Positions 1-8,378 are shown, numbered from the stretch's first letter. The stretch is DNA of 64,000 nucleotides from Dermabacteraceae bacterium TAE3-ERU5 (GCA_019218375.1 JAHUUK010000008.1:45030-109029); one strand, 5' to 3'. Numbers and translations: made by a program. Notes: generated from the letters alone by a model not told the origin.

Positions 1-103
1 GAAGCCCCAGCTTCTCGCAGAGGGTGCGCTGCCACATCATCACGGCCTGCGGGTCTGCGAGAGGAGCGAAACGGTAGTAGAGGAGGATGCGGCTTTCATT
101 CAC
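1..103 (-). CDS. trhO: tRNA uridine(34) hydroxylase TrhO, N-terminal fragment cut by the window edge
   Basis: Only the first 34 codons are in the window, read leftwards from a GTG at 103. The translation has the pattern [16 protein letters not shown] followed by [12 protein letters not shown] recognise this as the conserved start of TrhO/YceA, the rhodanese-family enzyme that makes 5-hydroxyuridine at the wobble position of tRNA. A GGAG sits very close upstream of the GTG. The catalytic rhodanese cysteine lies outside the window. The assignment rests on this short N-terminal match only. Confidence 0.7.
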   Translation of the reverse strand, partial: MNESRILLYYRFAPLADPQAVMMWQRTLCEKLGL

Positions 104-340
104 GGCTCCAAATTTACCGCACACAATCCCGCGCAGACGGCAGCCAAAACGCCCAGCTATCAAACGGGGTATTTTTACGCCTTGTTAACCACAACCTGCC
201 TCAAGGTTAGCTGGTGCAGCTTTGGCGTTACCGGGTTGGGTACACCAGAACATGCCGCTCCATAACTATCCGCCCAAAGACGCGGGGCCGGTCAAAGATG
301 CGGTATTGACCCCGCTTTTCTGCTTATGATAAAATGAGGC
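104..340. other. Intergenic region between trhO and the lipoprotein gene
   Basis: This stretch separates the divergent trhO fragment and the lipoprotein gene and must hold both promoters. Near the right end TTGACC (306-311) is followed after 16 nt by GATAAA (328-333), a plausible but weak promoter for the lipoprotein gene that would start transcription close to its ATG. I see no RNA gene or repeat here. Confidence 0.4.
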
Positions 341-856
341 ATGGATCACATCGCAAAGATTGCCGCAGTGGCATTGTTGCTTTTTTCTTTAGGTGGCTGC
401 TCCACGCAGAGAAGCGTTGAGGTGAAAGACTCCCCATCAGCGCCGGGGCCGACAACCGCCACTGAATCGAATACGCCTCCCGTAAGCCTCGCGGATGAGA
501 TTCACACCACTCCGCGGGAAGGGGGCGTAAAGGAGTACCTCCAGAACGAGGACAAAGGCAAGTACGCGAGCATCAACGCTGACTGGAAATCATTCATGTC
601 TGCAAAAGGGCAGGTTTCCGTCAAATGGGGTGAAGTTCGCGAGGTAGTATTCATCCCCGTATGCGACACCAGTTCCGGAAAGTTCGTCCTGTACAGGAAC
701 GGAAAGAATATTGGCGACGGCCCGTGCGGCCCGGGGCAGGTAAATTCTTTCTCCCCGCCGCGCCCAGAACCGGCAGTGGACGAGGAATTTACCTTTGAAA
801 TCCAGGGAGCCAATAAATCCGAAGTGGCAGTTTTTCAGGAAAGAAAACCAACCTAA
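341..856 (+). CDS. Putative secreted lipoprotein, function unknown
   Basis: This encodes 171 residues. Residues 1-20 form a lipoprotein signal peptide: a short charged start, a hydrophobic core (AAVALLLFSL) and a lipobox LGGC with the lipidated cysteine at 20. A Ser/Thr/Pro-rich linker (about 21-50) typical of actinobacterial lipoproteins follows, then a soluble domain of about 110 residues that I do not recognise. The ATG at 341 has no clear Shine-Dalgarno sequence; a promoter-like GATAAA ends 7 nt upstream, so the message could be leaderless. The gene points towards, and stops 24 nt short of, the oppositely oriented tRNA-Ala. The product is probably anchored on the outer face of the membrane; no substrate can be inferred. 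Confidence 0.7.
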   Translation: MDHIAKIAAVALLLFSLGGCSTQRSVEVKDSPSAPGPTTATESNTPPVSLADEIHTTPREGGVKEYLQNEDKGKYASINADWKSFMSAKGQVSVKWGEVREVVFIPVCDTSSGKFVLYRNGKNIGDGPCGPGQVNSFSPPRPEPAVDEEFTFEIQGANKSEVAVFQERKPT

Positions 857-880
857 TTTAGGCGTAACTGCCGAAAACTG

Positions 881-953
881 TGGAGCTAAGGGGAATCGAA
901 CCCCTGACCTTTTCATTGCGAACGAAACGCTCTACCAACTGAGCTATAGCCCC
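881..953 (-). tRNA. tRNA-Ala with anticodon CGC
   Basis: On the minus strand the 73 nt fold into a full cloverleaf: acceptor GGGGCTA/TAGCTCC, D-arm GCTC/GAGC with an 8-nt loop, anticodon stem TTTCG/TGAAA with loop TTCGCAA, a 5-nt variable loop, and T-arm AGGGG/CCCCT with TTCGATT. Loop positions 34-36 read CGC, which decodes GCG alanine codons. The acceptor contains the G3:U70 wobble pair, the main identity element for alanyl-tRNA synthetase, and the discriminator base is A. CCA is not encoded, as is common in actinobacteria. Confidence 0.95.
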
Positions 954-1034
954 TCCGCTGCCGAAGCAACGTCTCTACTTTACCACCACCGGGGGCCGAG
1001 TCGAAACGGTTAGTGCCAGATCACACCGCATCTT

Positions 1035-1877
1035 TTATTGGCCGTCCTCGTAGCGGCGCCGATATGCCCCGGCCACGGTGTCGGCCACCAGCGGGTATTC
1101 CTGGCTGCCGCTGTAGGAGAGCAGGCAGGGGCCGCTCAGTAGGGCCGCTTCGCCCTCCCCCGTTACCTCGCGCCCGCCCGGCCAGCTGATGCTGCGCCCG
1201 CCTGCCGCGCGCACAATGGCGATACCGGCGGCGATGTCCCACGGCTTGATCGCGGTGTGGAAGCAGGCGTCGGCCCATCCGGCGGCCACGTAGCAAAGCT
1301 GTAGCGCGGCGGGGCCGACCTCGGTCAGCAGGTGGGTGCCGGCCATCAGCTCCCGGTGGCGTTCCCGGGAGAAGTTTTCGTCCGCGTTCAGATCGTTCAG
1401 GGTCGGGAAGCGCGAAAGCACCATCGCGTCGGCCTCGCGGCGCGGCTCGGGGGCGCGCAGGGGCCGACCGTTCAGATACGCCCGCTCCTCGTCGGATGTA
1501 AACAGCCAGCCCAGGATGGGTGCGTTCACCACGCCCGCGACGATCCGGCCGCCCAGCACCACGCCGATGGAGACGCAGAAATTGGGCATGCCCGACGCAA
1601 AGAAGCTGGTGCCGTCGATCGGGTCAACGAAGAACGTGGGGGTATCGCCCTCCCCCAGCGAGTCGGCGCCGTACTCCTCGCCGACGATCCGGCAGCCGGG
1701 AGCGAGCCGGGCCAGCTCCTCGCGAATCAGCTTCTCGCAGTGCTTATCGTGCACCGTCACGATGTCGTGGCTGCTGGTTTTCGCCTCCCTGCCCATGCTG
1801 GAACGGTCGATGCTGCGCAGGTAGCGCGCGGCGACCTCGGAAGCGGCAACGGCAACGGACAGCAGATCGTTAGACAC
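1035..1877 (-). CDS. Inositol monophosphatase-family phosphatase
   Basis: This is a 280-residue Mg-dependent, lithium-sensitive-type sugar or nucleotide phosphatase. The family metal-binding motifs are visible: GEE at 66-68, DPIDGT at 85-90 and WDIAAG at 213-218. The length is normal for the family. The GTG start at 1877 is supported by AGGAA eight bases upstream. The gene begins 31 nt after the modBC stop on the same strand, so it is probably the last gene of the molybdate-transport transcript. The family includes inositol-1-phosphatase, histidinol-phosphatase (HisN) and PAP phosphatase (CysQ); the sequence alone does not say which. The link to molybdate uptake may simply be shared transcription. 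Confidence 0.8.
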   Translation of the reverse strand: MSNDLLSVAVAASEVAARYLRSIDRSSMGREAKTSSHDIVTVHDKHCEKLIREELARLAPGCRIVGEEYGADSLGEGDTPTFFVDPIDGTSFFASGMPNFCVSIGVVLGGRIVAGVVNAPILGWLFTSDEERAYLNGRPLRAPEPRREADAMVLSRFPTLNDLNADENFSRERHRELMAGTHLLTEVGPAALQLCYVAAGWADACFHTAIKPWDIAAGIAIVRAAGGRSISWPGGREVTGEGEAALLSGPCLLSYSGSQEYPLVADTVAGAYRRRYEDGQ

Positions 1878-1908
1878 GGCTCTATTCCTCGCGATAGTGA
1901 AAAACTGG

Positions 1909-3798
1909 CTACCCCTGCAGCGCGTGAATACGCACTGCAGACGCCTTCACCGCAAACACTACGCGGGAACCCACCCGCAAATCCATGCCGGCCACCGCCT
2001 GCAGGGTCACCTCGGCGGACAGGCCCGCCCCGCGCACCAGGACGGTGCGCCCATGCTGTTCGATCTCGCTCACCTCTGCCGCTATCGCGTTACGGGGCGA
2101 GCCGCCGGGATCGCTCATAAAGAGCGCCACGGACGAAGGCTCGATGACGGCCACGGCGGGGCCTACCCCCATGTCTTCGTCGGCAATACCGCGCAGGGTG
2201 ATGCCGCTTTCGGCGTGCAGCGCTTCGCCGTCATAGTTCCCGGGCAGCACGCACGTTCCGGCCAGGTAGCCGAGGAACGGGGAGGTCGGCCTGGCGAGCA
2301 CCTCGCCCACCTGGCCCGAAGCGGTGAGCCTGCCGGATTCAAGCACCGCCAGATCGTCGGCGAGCGCCAGCACATCCAGCATGTCGTGCGTTATCAGCAG
2401 GGTGGTGCGGTCGCGCAGCAGGGTCGCGAGCAGCCGCCTGATGGGGGGCGTCGCGGTAACGTCCAGCGCGGCGAAGGGTTCGTCCAGCAGCACGAGGTCG
2501 GGGTCTCCGGCCAGCGCGCGGGCGATCGCGGCGCGCTGGGCCTGGCCGCCGGAGACCTCTCCGGGCAGGCGTTTTTCGTATCCGGCAAGCCCGACCTGTG
2601 CGAGGAGTTTTTGCGCCCTACGCTGGGCTTCTTCTTTGCTCGCGCCCTGGCTGCGGGGCGCGAACGCCACGTTTTCGAGCAGGCTCAGGTGCGGGAACAG
2701 CAGCGGGTCCTGGCTGAGGTGGGCGATGCGTCGTTTTTGCATGCTCAGCCCGTCTAGTTCCCGCTTCCCCAGCCGTGCATGCCCGGAGTGTGCCACCGCG
2801 CCGGTGAGAGCGCCGAAAAGGCTGGACTTTCCCGCCCCGTTGGGGCCGACGATAGCTAGGGTGCGCCCGGCAGCGACCTCCAGCGTCGCGTCCACGTTTC
2901 TTTCCGCGATAGCGATATGCGCATTGAGCGCGCGGGCGGGGGTTTCGCTAACGGGGGCCGTTGCCGCCGGTAGTGCGGGCGCGGTGTCTTCCGGCACGCT
3001 CTCGCGACGGCCCGGTTTGGCGCGCCTGGGCCGGTAGGCCGCGAGCACCACGGCCCCGGCCACCAGCACCAGCAGCAGGGAGAGCGAAGCCGCGGCCTCG
3101 GGCGCGATCTCTCGCTGCAAATAGATCTCTAGCGGCAGGGTGCGGGTGGTTCCCTGCAGGCTGCCCGCGAAGGTAAGCGTGGCCCCGAATTCGCCCAGCG
3201 CACGGGCGAAGGAAAGAATCGTGCCGGAAACTATGGCGGGTGCGAGCAGCGGCAGTGTTATTCGCCGCAGGATGCGACCACCGCCTGCGCCCAGTCCCGC
3301 CGCGGCCCGTTCGTATTTGGCGGGGGTGGCGTTTAACGCTCCCTCCAAAGAAAGCACGGTGAACGGCAGTGCCACGAAAACCTGTGCCAGGATTACCGCC
3401 CCGGTGGTGAACGCGATGCGCACGCCGAAAAAATCGAGCAGCGGCGCGGTAACGCCCTGCCTGCCGTAGGTGAGCAGCAATGCGAAGCCGCCTACGACCG
3501 GCGGCAGCACGAGCGGCAGCAGGATCAGCGCGCGCAGCACGGAACGGCCGGGAAAATCGCCCCTCGCCAGCACCAGTGCCAGCGGCACCCCCAGGATCAG
3601 GCAGGCCAGGGCCGCGCTGAAGGAGGTCAGCAGGCTCAGGCGCAGCGCGTCCAGCGATGCGGGCGAGGTGAGCAGGGCGGGAACGTCGGCCCAGGGAACG
3701 TTGGCGAGTATCCCGACCAGCGGCAAGAGGATAAAGCCCGCCCCGGCCAGCGCCAGGAGCGGCACCGGCCAGGGAAGGTGTGAGGGGTTACGGGGCAT
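1909..3798 (-). CDS. modBC: Molybdate ABC transporter, fused permease and ATPase (ModB-ModC)
   Basis: This single 629-residue protein carries both the inner-membrane channel and the motor of a molybdate importer. Residues 1-255 form a ModB-type permease with several hydrophobic segments and an EAA loop (about 162-185, containing YERAAAGLG). A charged Pro/Ala linker covers about 255-290. Residues 291-629 form a ModC-type ATPase: Walker A GPNGAGKS (318-325), signature SGGQ (416-419), Walker B LVLLDE (435-440), an H-loop (ITHD), and a C-terminal TOBE/Mop-like oxyanion-binding region. The start at 3798 has AGGAA ten bases upstream. It follows modA by 39 nt and precedes the phosphatase gene. modB and modC are separate genes in most bacteria, so the fusion is worth noting. 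A sulfate or tungstate specificity is less likely given the ModA neighbour and TOBE domain. Confidence 0.9.
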   Translation of the reverse strand: MPRNPSHLPWPVPLLALAGAGFILLPLVGILANVPWADVPALLTSPASLDALRLSLLTSFSAALACLILGVPLALVLARGDFPGRSVLRALILLPLVLPPVVGGFALLLTYGRQGVTAPLLDFFGVRIAFTTGAVILAQVFVALPFTVLSLEGALNATPAKYERAAAGLGAGGGRILRRITLPLLAPAIVSGTILSFARALGEFGATLTFAGSLQGTTRTLPLEIYLQREIAPEAAASLSLLLVLVAGAVVLAAYRPRRAKPGRRESVPEDTAPALPAATAPVSETPARALNAHIAIAERNVDATLEVAAGRTLAIVGPNGAGKSSLFGALTGAVAHSGHARLGKRELDGLSMQKRRIAHLSQDPLLFPHLSLLENVAFAPRSQGASKEEAQRRAQKLLAQVGLAGYEKRLPGEVSGGQAQRAAIARALAGDPDLVLLDEPFAALDVTATPPIRRLLATLLRDRTTLLITHDMLDVLALADDLAVLESGRLTASGQVGEVLARPTSPFLGYLAGTCVLPGNYDGEALHAESGITLRGIADEDMGVGPAVAVIEPSSVALFMSDPGGSPRNAIAAEVSEIEQHGRTVLVRGAGLSAEVTLQAVAGMDLRVGSRVVFAVKASAVRIHALQG

Positions 3799-3837
3799 TT
3801 GGTTTCCTATTTGCGCTCCACTAGAGCGGAGCGGAAC

Positions 3838-4653
3838 TTACTTGGCGTCGGGGGCACCGAAGCCTGCGTTTTGCAGAACTTCCTGCCCCTTGGCGGAAAG
3901 CACGTACGCGATGAACTGCTTGCTCAGCTCCGGCTGAGCGCTGCCTTTCACCTGCGCAATCGGGTAGGTGTTAAGGAACTTACCAGCCTCTGCGATCTGC
4001 ACGGCCTCGGCCTTGCCGTCGGCGCGGGCAATGTCGGTCGCGTAGACTAGGCCCGTATCCGCCTGTCCGGTGGTGACCTTGGTCAGAACGTCGGTCACGG
4101 AGTTTTCTTCGCTGACCGGGGTGAGCGTGACCTTGGCGTCGGCCAGCACCTTATCGGAGGCGGTGCCGCAGGGAACCTGCGGGGCGCAGCGCACCACGCT
4201 GGTGTCGCCGGTCAGGTCTGCCAGGCCCTTCACGCCTTTCGGATTACCGGGGGCCACTGCGATCACCAGGCGGTTGCTGGCGAAGTTTTCCGGCTCCCCC
4301 ACGATCAGGCCCTTCTCCTGGGCCGACTTCATGGTCTTTAGGTTGGCGGTGGCCAGCACATCGGCGGGAGCCCCGCCCTCTAGCTGCGTGACCAGCGCGG
4401 TGGAACCCGCGGTGGAAAGCAGCACCTTGGCCCCGGTTTCCGCTTCGAACTGCTTTGCGATTTCCGCGAAGGTCTTTTGCAGGGAGGCGGCGGCGAAAAC
4501 GGTCAGGGTCTTGCCCTCCCCCGTACCCTTTTCCTGAGCTTTATCGTTTCCGGCGGCGGGCTGCTTCTCCTTGCCGGAGCAGGCGCTGATTCCAGCGGCC
4601 AGGCAGATGCTTCCGGCGGCGGCGAAAAGGTTACGGCGAGAGAAAATGGGCAT
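3838..4653 (-). CDS. modA: Molybdate-binding lipoprotein
   Basis: This is the periplasm-side (here cell-surface) receptor that delivers molybdate to the ModBC channel. It has 271 residues from the ATG at 4653. I chose that start over a TTG 18 nt upstream because GGAAGG precedes it at good spacing and the signal peptide then begins MPIFSRRNL with a normal n-region. The lipobox ISAC puts the lipidated cysteine at residue 25. The mature part opens with TVFAAASL, the typical ModA strand carrying oxyanion-binding serine, and continues with STAGSTALVTQL and GAPADV, also typical of ModA. It lies between the HTH-TOBE regulator gene and modBC on the same strand. Confidence 0.92.
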   Translation of the reverse strand: MPIFSRRNLFAAAGSICLAAGISACSGKEKQPAAGNDKAQEKGTGEGKTLTVFAAASLQKTFAEIAKQFEAETGAKVLLSTAGSTALVTQLEGGAPADVLATANLKTMKSAQEKGLIVGEPENFASNRLVIAVAPGNPKGVKGLADLTGDTSVVRCAPQVPCGTASDKVLADAKVTLTPVSEENSVTDVLTKVTTGQADTGLVYATDIARADGKAEAVQIAEAGKFLNTYPIAQVKGSAQPELSKQFIAYVLSAKGQEVLQNAGFGAPDAK

Positions 4654-4745
4654 GACAAATACACCTTCCAAAAGATTGTTGCGCGCTGCGCGTTAGCCGT
4701 TAGCGGCTTTTTGTTCCGGGCAGCGCCGGGCTGCCGCGGCGTTAT

Positions 4746-5141
4746 TTAACGGGGGACTTCGACAATCACGTTGGTCGATTTAATAACCGCGGTGGCGACC
4801 TTTCCCGGCTCCAGCCCTAGGTCGCGCACGGCCTCGGTGGAAAGCAGGGATACCACTCGGTTGATACCGCACTGGATCTCTACCTGGCTCATCACCGTAT
4901 CGGAGGTGACGGCGGTGATGATGCCGGTAAAGCGGTTGCGGGCCGAACGGCCGATGTCGGCGGGATCTGCGGGCAGCACCGCGTTAGAGGCCGCTACCTT
5001 AGCGAGCTCCAAACCATCCACGCAGGCACGGCCGGATTCGTCCTTTTGCCTGGTTAGCACGCCTTGGTCGATCCAGCGGCGAACCGTGTCGTCGCTTACA
5101 CCCAGGTAACGGGATGCGTCAGAGATCCGAATATGCGCCAT
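4746..5141 (-). CDS. HTH-TOBE molybdate-responsive regulator (ModE-like)
   Basis: This is a small 131-residue protein. Residues 1-40 form a MerR/excisionase-type helix-turn-helix (RISDASRYLGVSDDTVRRWIDQG). Residues about 65-131 form a Mop/TOBE domain (NRFTGIITAVTSDTVMSQVEIQCG), the fold that binds molybdate or molybdopterin. It is the first gene of the mod locus, 92 nt ahead of modA. By analogy with ModE it probably senses molybdate and controls the transporter; a storage role like clostridial Mop is also possible. The start codon lies 7 nt after TATACT, so the message may be leaderless. Confidence 0.8.
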   Translation of the reverse strand: MAHIRISDASRYLGVSDDTVRRWIDQGVLTRQKDESGRACVDGLELAKVAASNAVLPADPADIGRSARNRFTGIITAVTSDTVMSQVEIQCGINRVVSLLSTEAVRDLGLEPGKVATAVIKSTNVIVEVPR

Positions 5142-5148
5142 GAAATGG

Positions 5149-5154
5149 AGTATA
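5149..5154 (-). promoter_or_regulatory. Probable -10 element for a leaderless mod regulator transcript
   Basis: On the minus strand TATACT is followed by 7 nt and then the ATG of the HTH-TOBE gene at 5141. Actinobacterial leaderless genes typically show TANNNT at this distance, and no Shine-Dalgarno sequence is present. There is no convincing -35 box. Confidence 0.45.
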
Positions 5155-5251
5155 TGGCACGCAAATGCGAAGCGTTGCCGTTTTGCGGATTTTAGTTAAC
5201 CAACTTTCCGCATCTGCGGGAAAACTACCCCGCCAAGGCGCAGGTGCGCAG

Positions 5252-6034
5252 TCAGGCGCGGCGGCGCTCCAGGACGTCGTCAAGCTGCAGGTCCACCGCC
5301 GCGGGCAGGGAGGCAACCGCCGCTTCCGCCCATTCCGCGCGCGCTTCCTGTTCTTCAAGGTCTTCGTCCTCGAACGGCATCTGCGCAGAGGTGGCGAAGG
5401 GCTTGGGCTGGGAAAGCTCGCGGGAGTAAACGTCACGCAGGTAGCTATCGTGGCGTGCGCTGAGGTCTTCTACCTCGCCGCGCAGCTGGTAGGCCGGGGC
5501 CGGAACCGGGACCGGGGTCCACTCGCGTGTACCGACGGTTTCCGTGCTGTTTTCTGCGGAAGTTTTTTCCTCGTGCGGCGCGGTGACCCAACCGGGCAGG
5601 GAACTGCGGTGCTTAGGGCGGGTCGGCTGTGCCGTCCGCAGGTGCTGGCGCGCACGCTTGCGTACGGCCAGAGAACGCAGCGCAAACACGTAGGCCGCCA
5701 GCAGGGAGAACACAATCACCAGCAGGGTGAGGGGCAGCAAGGAGACGGCGTAAAGGGCTGCGCAGAGCGCGTTCGCCGCGAGCAACAGGACGAGCATGCG
5801 GCGCTGGCGAACCTGCATCTGGGTTGGCTTTGCGGGCATCGTGGCGACCTCCTGCTGGCGTTTACGCAACTGCGGGGTTATGTCCCTGCCCCCGAGCCGC
5901 AAATGTTCTGTTCTGCGCGATTCGATCTCCGCCAGCACGCTTCTGCGCTGCGCGATGCGCGGCAGAACGTACCCGAGCCAGAGCACAACCAGGGCCACTA
6001 CGGCCAGTGTGCCCGGGTTGAAGGAATCGCTCAC
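5252..6034 (-). CDS. SepX/GlpR-like division-associated membrane protein
   Basis: This has 260 residues from a GTG at 6034, chosen because AGGGA precedes it at short spacing. A first membrane helix lies near the start (TLAVVALVVLWLGYVLP), then a basic segment with LRLGGRDI, a two-helix hairpin (about residues 78-117), and a long acidic, probably disordered C-terminal tail. In Streptomyces and corynebacteria, SepX/GlpR, a septum-associated membrane protein, has a similar layout and is encoded next to 5-formyl-THF cyclo-ligase, as here. I infer homology from topology and neighbourhood, not from a diagnostic motif. The usual galU and glp/moeA genes are not adjacent; a molybdate transporter sits there instead. 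Confidence 0.5.
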   Translation of the reverse strand: MSDSFNPGTLAVVALVVLWLGYVLPRIAQRRSVLAEIESRRTEHLRLGGRDITPQLRKRQQEVATMPAKPTQMQVRQRRMLVLLLAANALCAALYAVSLLPLTLLVIVFSLLAAYVFALRSLAVRKRARQHLRTAQPTRPKHRSSLPGWVTAPHEEKTSAENSTETVGTREWTPVPVPAPAYQLRGEVEDLSARHDSYLRDVYSRELSQPKPFATSAQMPFEDEDLEEQEARAEWAEAAVASLPAAVDLQLDDVLERRRA

Positions 6035-6174
6035 GTTCCCTACGTTAAATAACACCGGTGCTTTTTTCTTTCAACCGTGCGCGTGTCGCGGTAAAAAAGC
6101 GGTAAATCACCTGTCTGCCCCACTTTTTGACTCCCGCTGCTGCGCTTCGCGGCTTTTTCTGAAACGATCGAGGA

Positions 6175-6816
6175 ATGGACGCTTCCAGCGAAGAGAAAAA
6201 TCGCCTGCGCAGCAGTATTCGCGCGCGCAGGCGTGAGCTTCTCGCGCAAGGCTCGGCCGACACCGCATCGGCCTCCGCCCTGCGCACCCACCTGGCGCGT
6301 TTAACCGTGGGGCTTGAGATAGGCAGTCAGGACCCGAACCAGGCCAGCGGCGGGCAGGCGGTGATCGCCGCGTTCCACCCGACCGCTGCGGAACCGCCCT
6401 TGCTGGCGGCCTGGGAAGATCTGGCTTTCAGCGGTTTCATCCTCTTATTCCCGGCCTTTTCCCCGCAGGGGCTGGATTGGGTTCCCTGGGACGGCAGCAC
6501 CGACTTTCTTCCCTCTGCGGCCAAGGGGTTTGGCCTAGAACCGGCCGGGGAACGGATGGGGGTGGACGCATTGCAGTACGCAGACCTGGTGATAGCGCCA
6601 GCCCTGGCGGTGTCGGAAGACGGCACCCGGCTCGGGCAGGGCGGCGGCTATTACGACCGCGCCCTGCTGCACTGCCGCCCGCAGACCCCGATCTTCGCCG
6701 CCGTACATCCCCACGAGGTGCTGGCGGCGGGAGAACTTCCTCGCTGCGCGCACGACTTTCCCGTGGACGGCGCGGTGACGGCGGCGGGCATCACCCTCTG
6801 CGGCGCGTCCGGCTGA
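6175..6816 (+). CDS. fthC: 5-formyltetrahydrofolate cyclo-ligase
   Basis: This enzyme converts 5-formyl-THF to 5,10-methenyl-THF with ATP, returning a storage folate to the one-carbon pool. It has 213 residues, somewhat longer than the minimal family. The N-terminal KNRLRSSIRARRREL helix is typical, as is the nucleotide-binding signature RLGQGGGYYDRAL at 152-164. It is divergent from the SepX/GlpR-like gene and convergent with the yibE/F gene, only 38 nt away. AGGA immediately abuts the ATG, so initiation may not be classical. Confidence 0.92.
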   Translation: MDASSEEKNRLRSSIRARRRELLAQGSADTASASALRTHLARLTVGLEIGSQDPNQASGGQAVIAAFHPTAAEPPLLAAWEDLAFSGFILLFPAFSPQGLDWVPWDGSTDFLPSAAKGFGLEPAGERMGVDALQYADLVIAPALAVSEDGTRLGQGGGYYDRALLHCRPQTPIFAAVHPHEVLAAGELPRCAHDFPVDGAVTAAGITLCGASG

Positions 6817-6854
6817 CGCTGCTTAATAGCACCGACGCAACGAAACGGCCCCGT

Positions 6855-8105
6855 TCAGGAGCGGCGAGCCCGCCGACCTCGCGGACGCTCCGCAGCAGGC
6901 TCCACCTCCGCCAGCAGCGGCACTTCGCTTTCCGCATCCCCTTTCCCGGCCAGCAACGCCGCGATCCCCGTGGTTAGGGGAATCGCCAGCACCAGGCCGA
7001 TGGAGGCGACCAGGGTGCGGAAGATTTCCTCCGCGATCTCCCCCGCCAGCAGGGTGTCCAGGAAGGAACGTTCGATGGTGGCGGCCACCAAAAGCACCGG
7101 CAGGGCGGTGCCGATGTAAGCGAATGCCAGGGTGTAGACGGTGGAGGCGATGTGATCGCGCCCGATCCGCATCGCGGAGGTAAAGACCCGCAGCCGGTTC
7201 GCGTTCGGCATAGCGGCGCGCAGTTCCCAAACCGCCGAAGCCTGCGTGATGGTGACGTCGTTAAGCGCCCCGAGACCGGAGATGAGCACCCCGGCAAGCA
7301 GGATCGTGCTGAGGGAAATGTTTAGCCCGGAACCGTAAAGCAGCGAGGGCGCTTCCCCCTGTGTTCCCGTCATTCCCGTCGGCCCCGCCGCCAGGAGCGC
7401 CATCACCAGCGTGACGGCCGCGCCCGCGATGGTGCCCCAGAGAGCCGTTGTAGTGCGGATAGAGATGCCGTGCGCCAAATAAACCGCAGGGAACATCATG
7501 GCCGACGCCCCGATCATTCCGACCAGCAGCGGATTGTTCCCCGCCAGCAGCGAGGGCAGCATGAAGAAGACGACCACCGCGACGCTGGCGGCAAGCCCCA
7601 CCACCGCCCGCAGCCCCCTGCCGCGCGCCACGGCGGCGACCACCAGCAGATAGATCGCAAACAACAGCAGCATCGGCGTGGAGCGCTGCATATCGAAGTA
7701 GGAGTAGCGAGTCACGGGCTTGCCGTCTTCCCCCTGATCCACCAGCCCCATCACGCGCATTTCGCTGCCCCGGTGGGTGCCGTTCGCGAACACTTCCGGC
7801 GGTACGCTCACCTCGATGGTTTTACCGGCTATTGGCCCGGTCAGGCCGCGCGCCGAAACCTTCACGAATTCGCGCGGGTTCTTATCCGGTGGCACCTCCT
7901 GCACGCGCGCTACCTCCAGGTTCACGCCGGGAGCGAGCAGGGCCGTCTTGGGGGGCAATTTTCCTGCCGCGGGCCAGAGCAAAAACATGCCGAGCAGGGT
8001 GGCAAGCAGCAGCGGTACGGTCAGCGCGGCCAGCAGCAACCGCGCTCGCTTTCCCTGCGCTTCCGGGAGCGTGTGTTCGCCACCGTGAGAATGTCCGTGC
8101 CCCAT
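6855..8105 (-). CDS. YibE/F-like multipass membrane protein with His-rich N-terminus
   Basis: This has 416 residues from the ATG at 8105, preceded by GCGGGG. An ATG-less extension upstream is unlikely. The first residues (MGHGHSHGGEH) form a histidine cluster that could bind metal. A single helix follows, then an extracytoplasmic domain of roughly 90 residues, then a block of about eight membrane helices characteristic of the YibE/F family. The C-terminus is short and basic. The family's function is not established; transport has been suggested. It is divergent from the zinc-ribbon gene and convergent with fthC. Confidence 0.85.
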   Translation of the reverse strand: MGHGHSHGGEHTLPEAQGKRARLLLAALTVPLLLATLLGMFLLWPAAGKLPPKTALLAPGVNLEVARVQEVPPDKNPREFVKVSARGLTGPIAGKTIEVSVPPEVFANGTHRGSEMRVMGLVDQGEDGKPVTRYSYFDMQRSTPMLLLFAIYLLVVAAVARGRGLRAVVGLAASVAVVVFFMLPSLLAGNNPLLVGMIGASAMMFPAVYLAHGISIRTTTALWGTIAGAAVTLVMALLAAGPTGMTGTQGEAPSLLYGSGLNISLSTILLAGVLISGLGALNDVTITQASAVWELRAAMPNANRLRVFTSAMRIGRDHIASTVYTLAFAYIGTALPVLLVAATIERSFLDTLLAGEIAEEIFRTLVASIGLVLAIPLTTGIAALLAGKGDAESEVPLLAEVEPAAERPRGRRARRS

Positions 8106-8192
8106 GAATACCCCGCTAACCAAAACGGTTTACACTGTCACCGCAACTGTAGCCGTTTTAGCGCGGCTAATACCGACCCTGAGCGAGGACAA

Positions 8193-8378
8193 GTGCCCAC
8201 CTACGTTTACGCCTGCAAAGACTGCGAGCACCGCTTTGAGCAGCACCAGAGCTTCAGCGATCCCGCGCTGACGGTTTGCCCCGAATGCCAGGGGACGCTA
8301 CGCAAGGTGTTTAACAGCGTGGGCGTGCAGTTCAAAGGCTCCGGTTTTTATTCGACCGACAAAGGCTCCGGCAAGTAG
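8193..8378 (+). CDS. FmdB-family zinc ribbon protein
   Basis: This is a 61-residue protein starting at the GTG at 8193, supported by GAGGA upstream. A larger in-frame ORF upstream lacks coding support. It begins PTYVYACKDC and carries two CxxC pairs (CKDC and CPEC) that form one zinc ribbon, followed by a Gly/Ser-rich tail with FKGSGFY. The M. tuberculosis relative Rv0991c is a redox-regulated chaperone encoded in the same neighbourhood as mscL and the cyclo-ligase, so a similar stress role is plausible here but only inferred. Confidence 0.85.
   Translation: MPTYVYACKDCEHRFEQHQSFSDPALTVCPECQGTLRKVFNSVGVQFKGSGFYSTDKGSGK

Noticed and set aside
795..1013. ORF across the tRNA
   Set aside because: It overlaps tRNA-Ala on the other strand and the end of the lipoprotein gene and resembles no protein.
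4746..5141. Excisionase of a mobile element
   Set aside because: The helix-turn-helix is excisionase-like, but the C-terminal half is a TOBE/Mop domain and the gene heads a molybdate locus.
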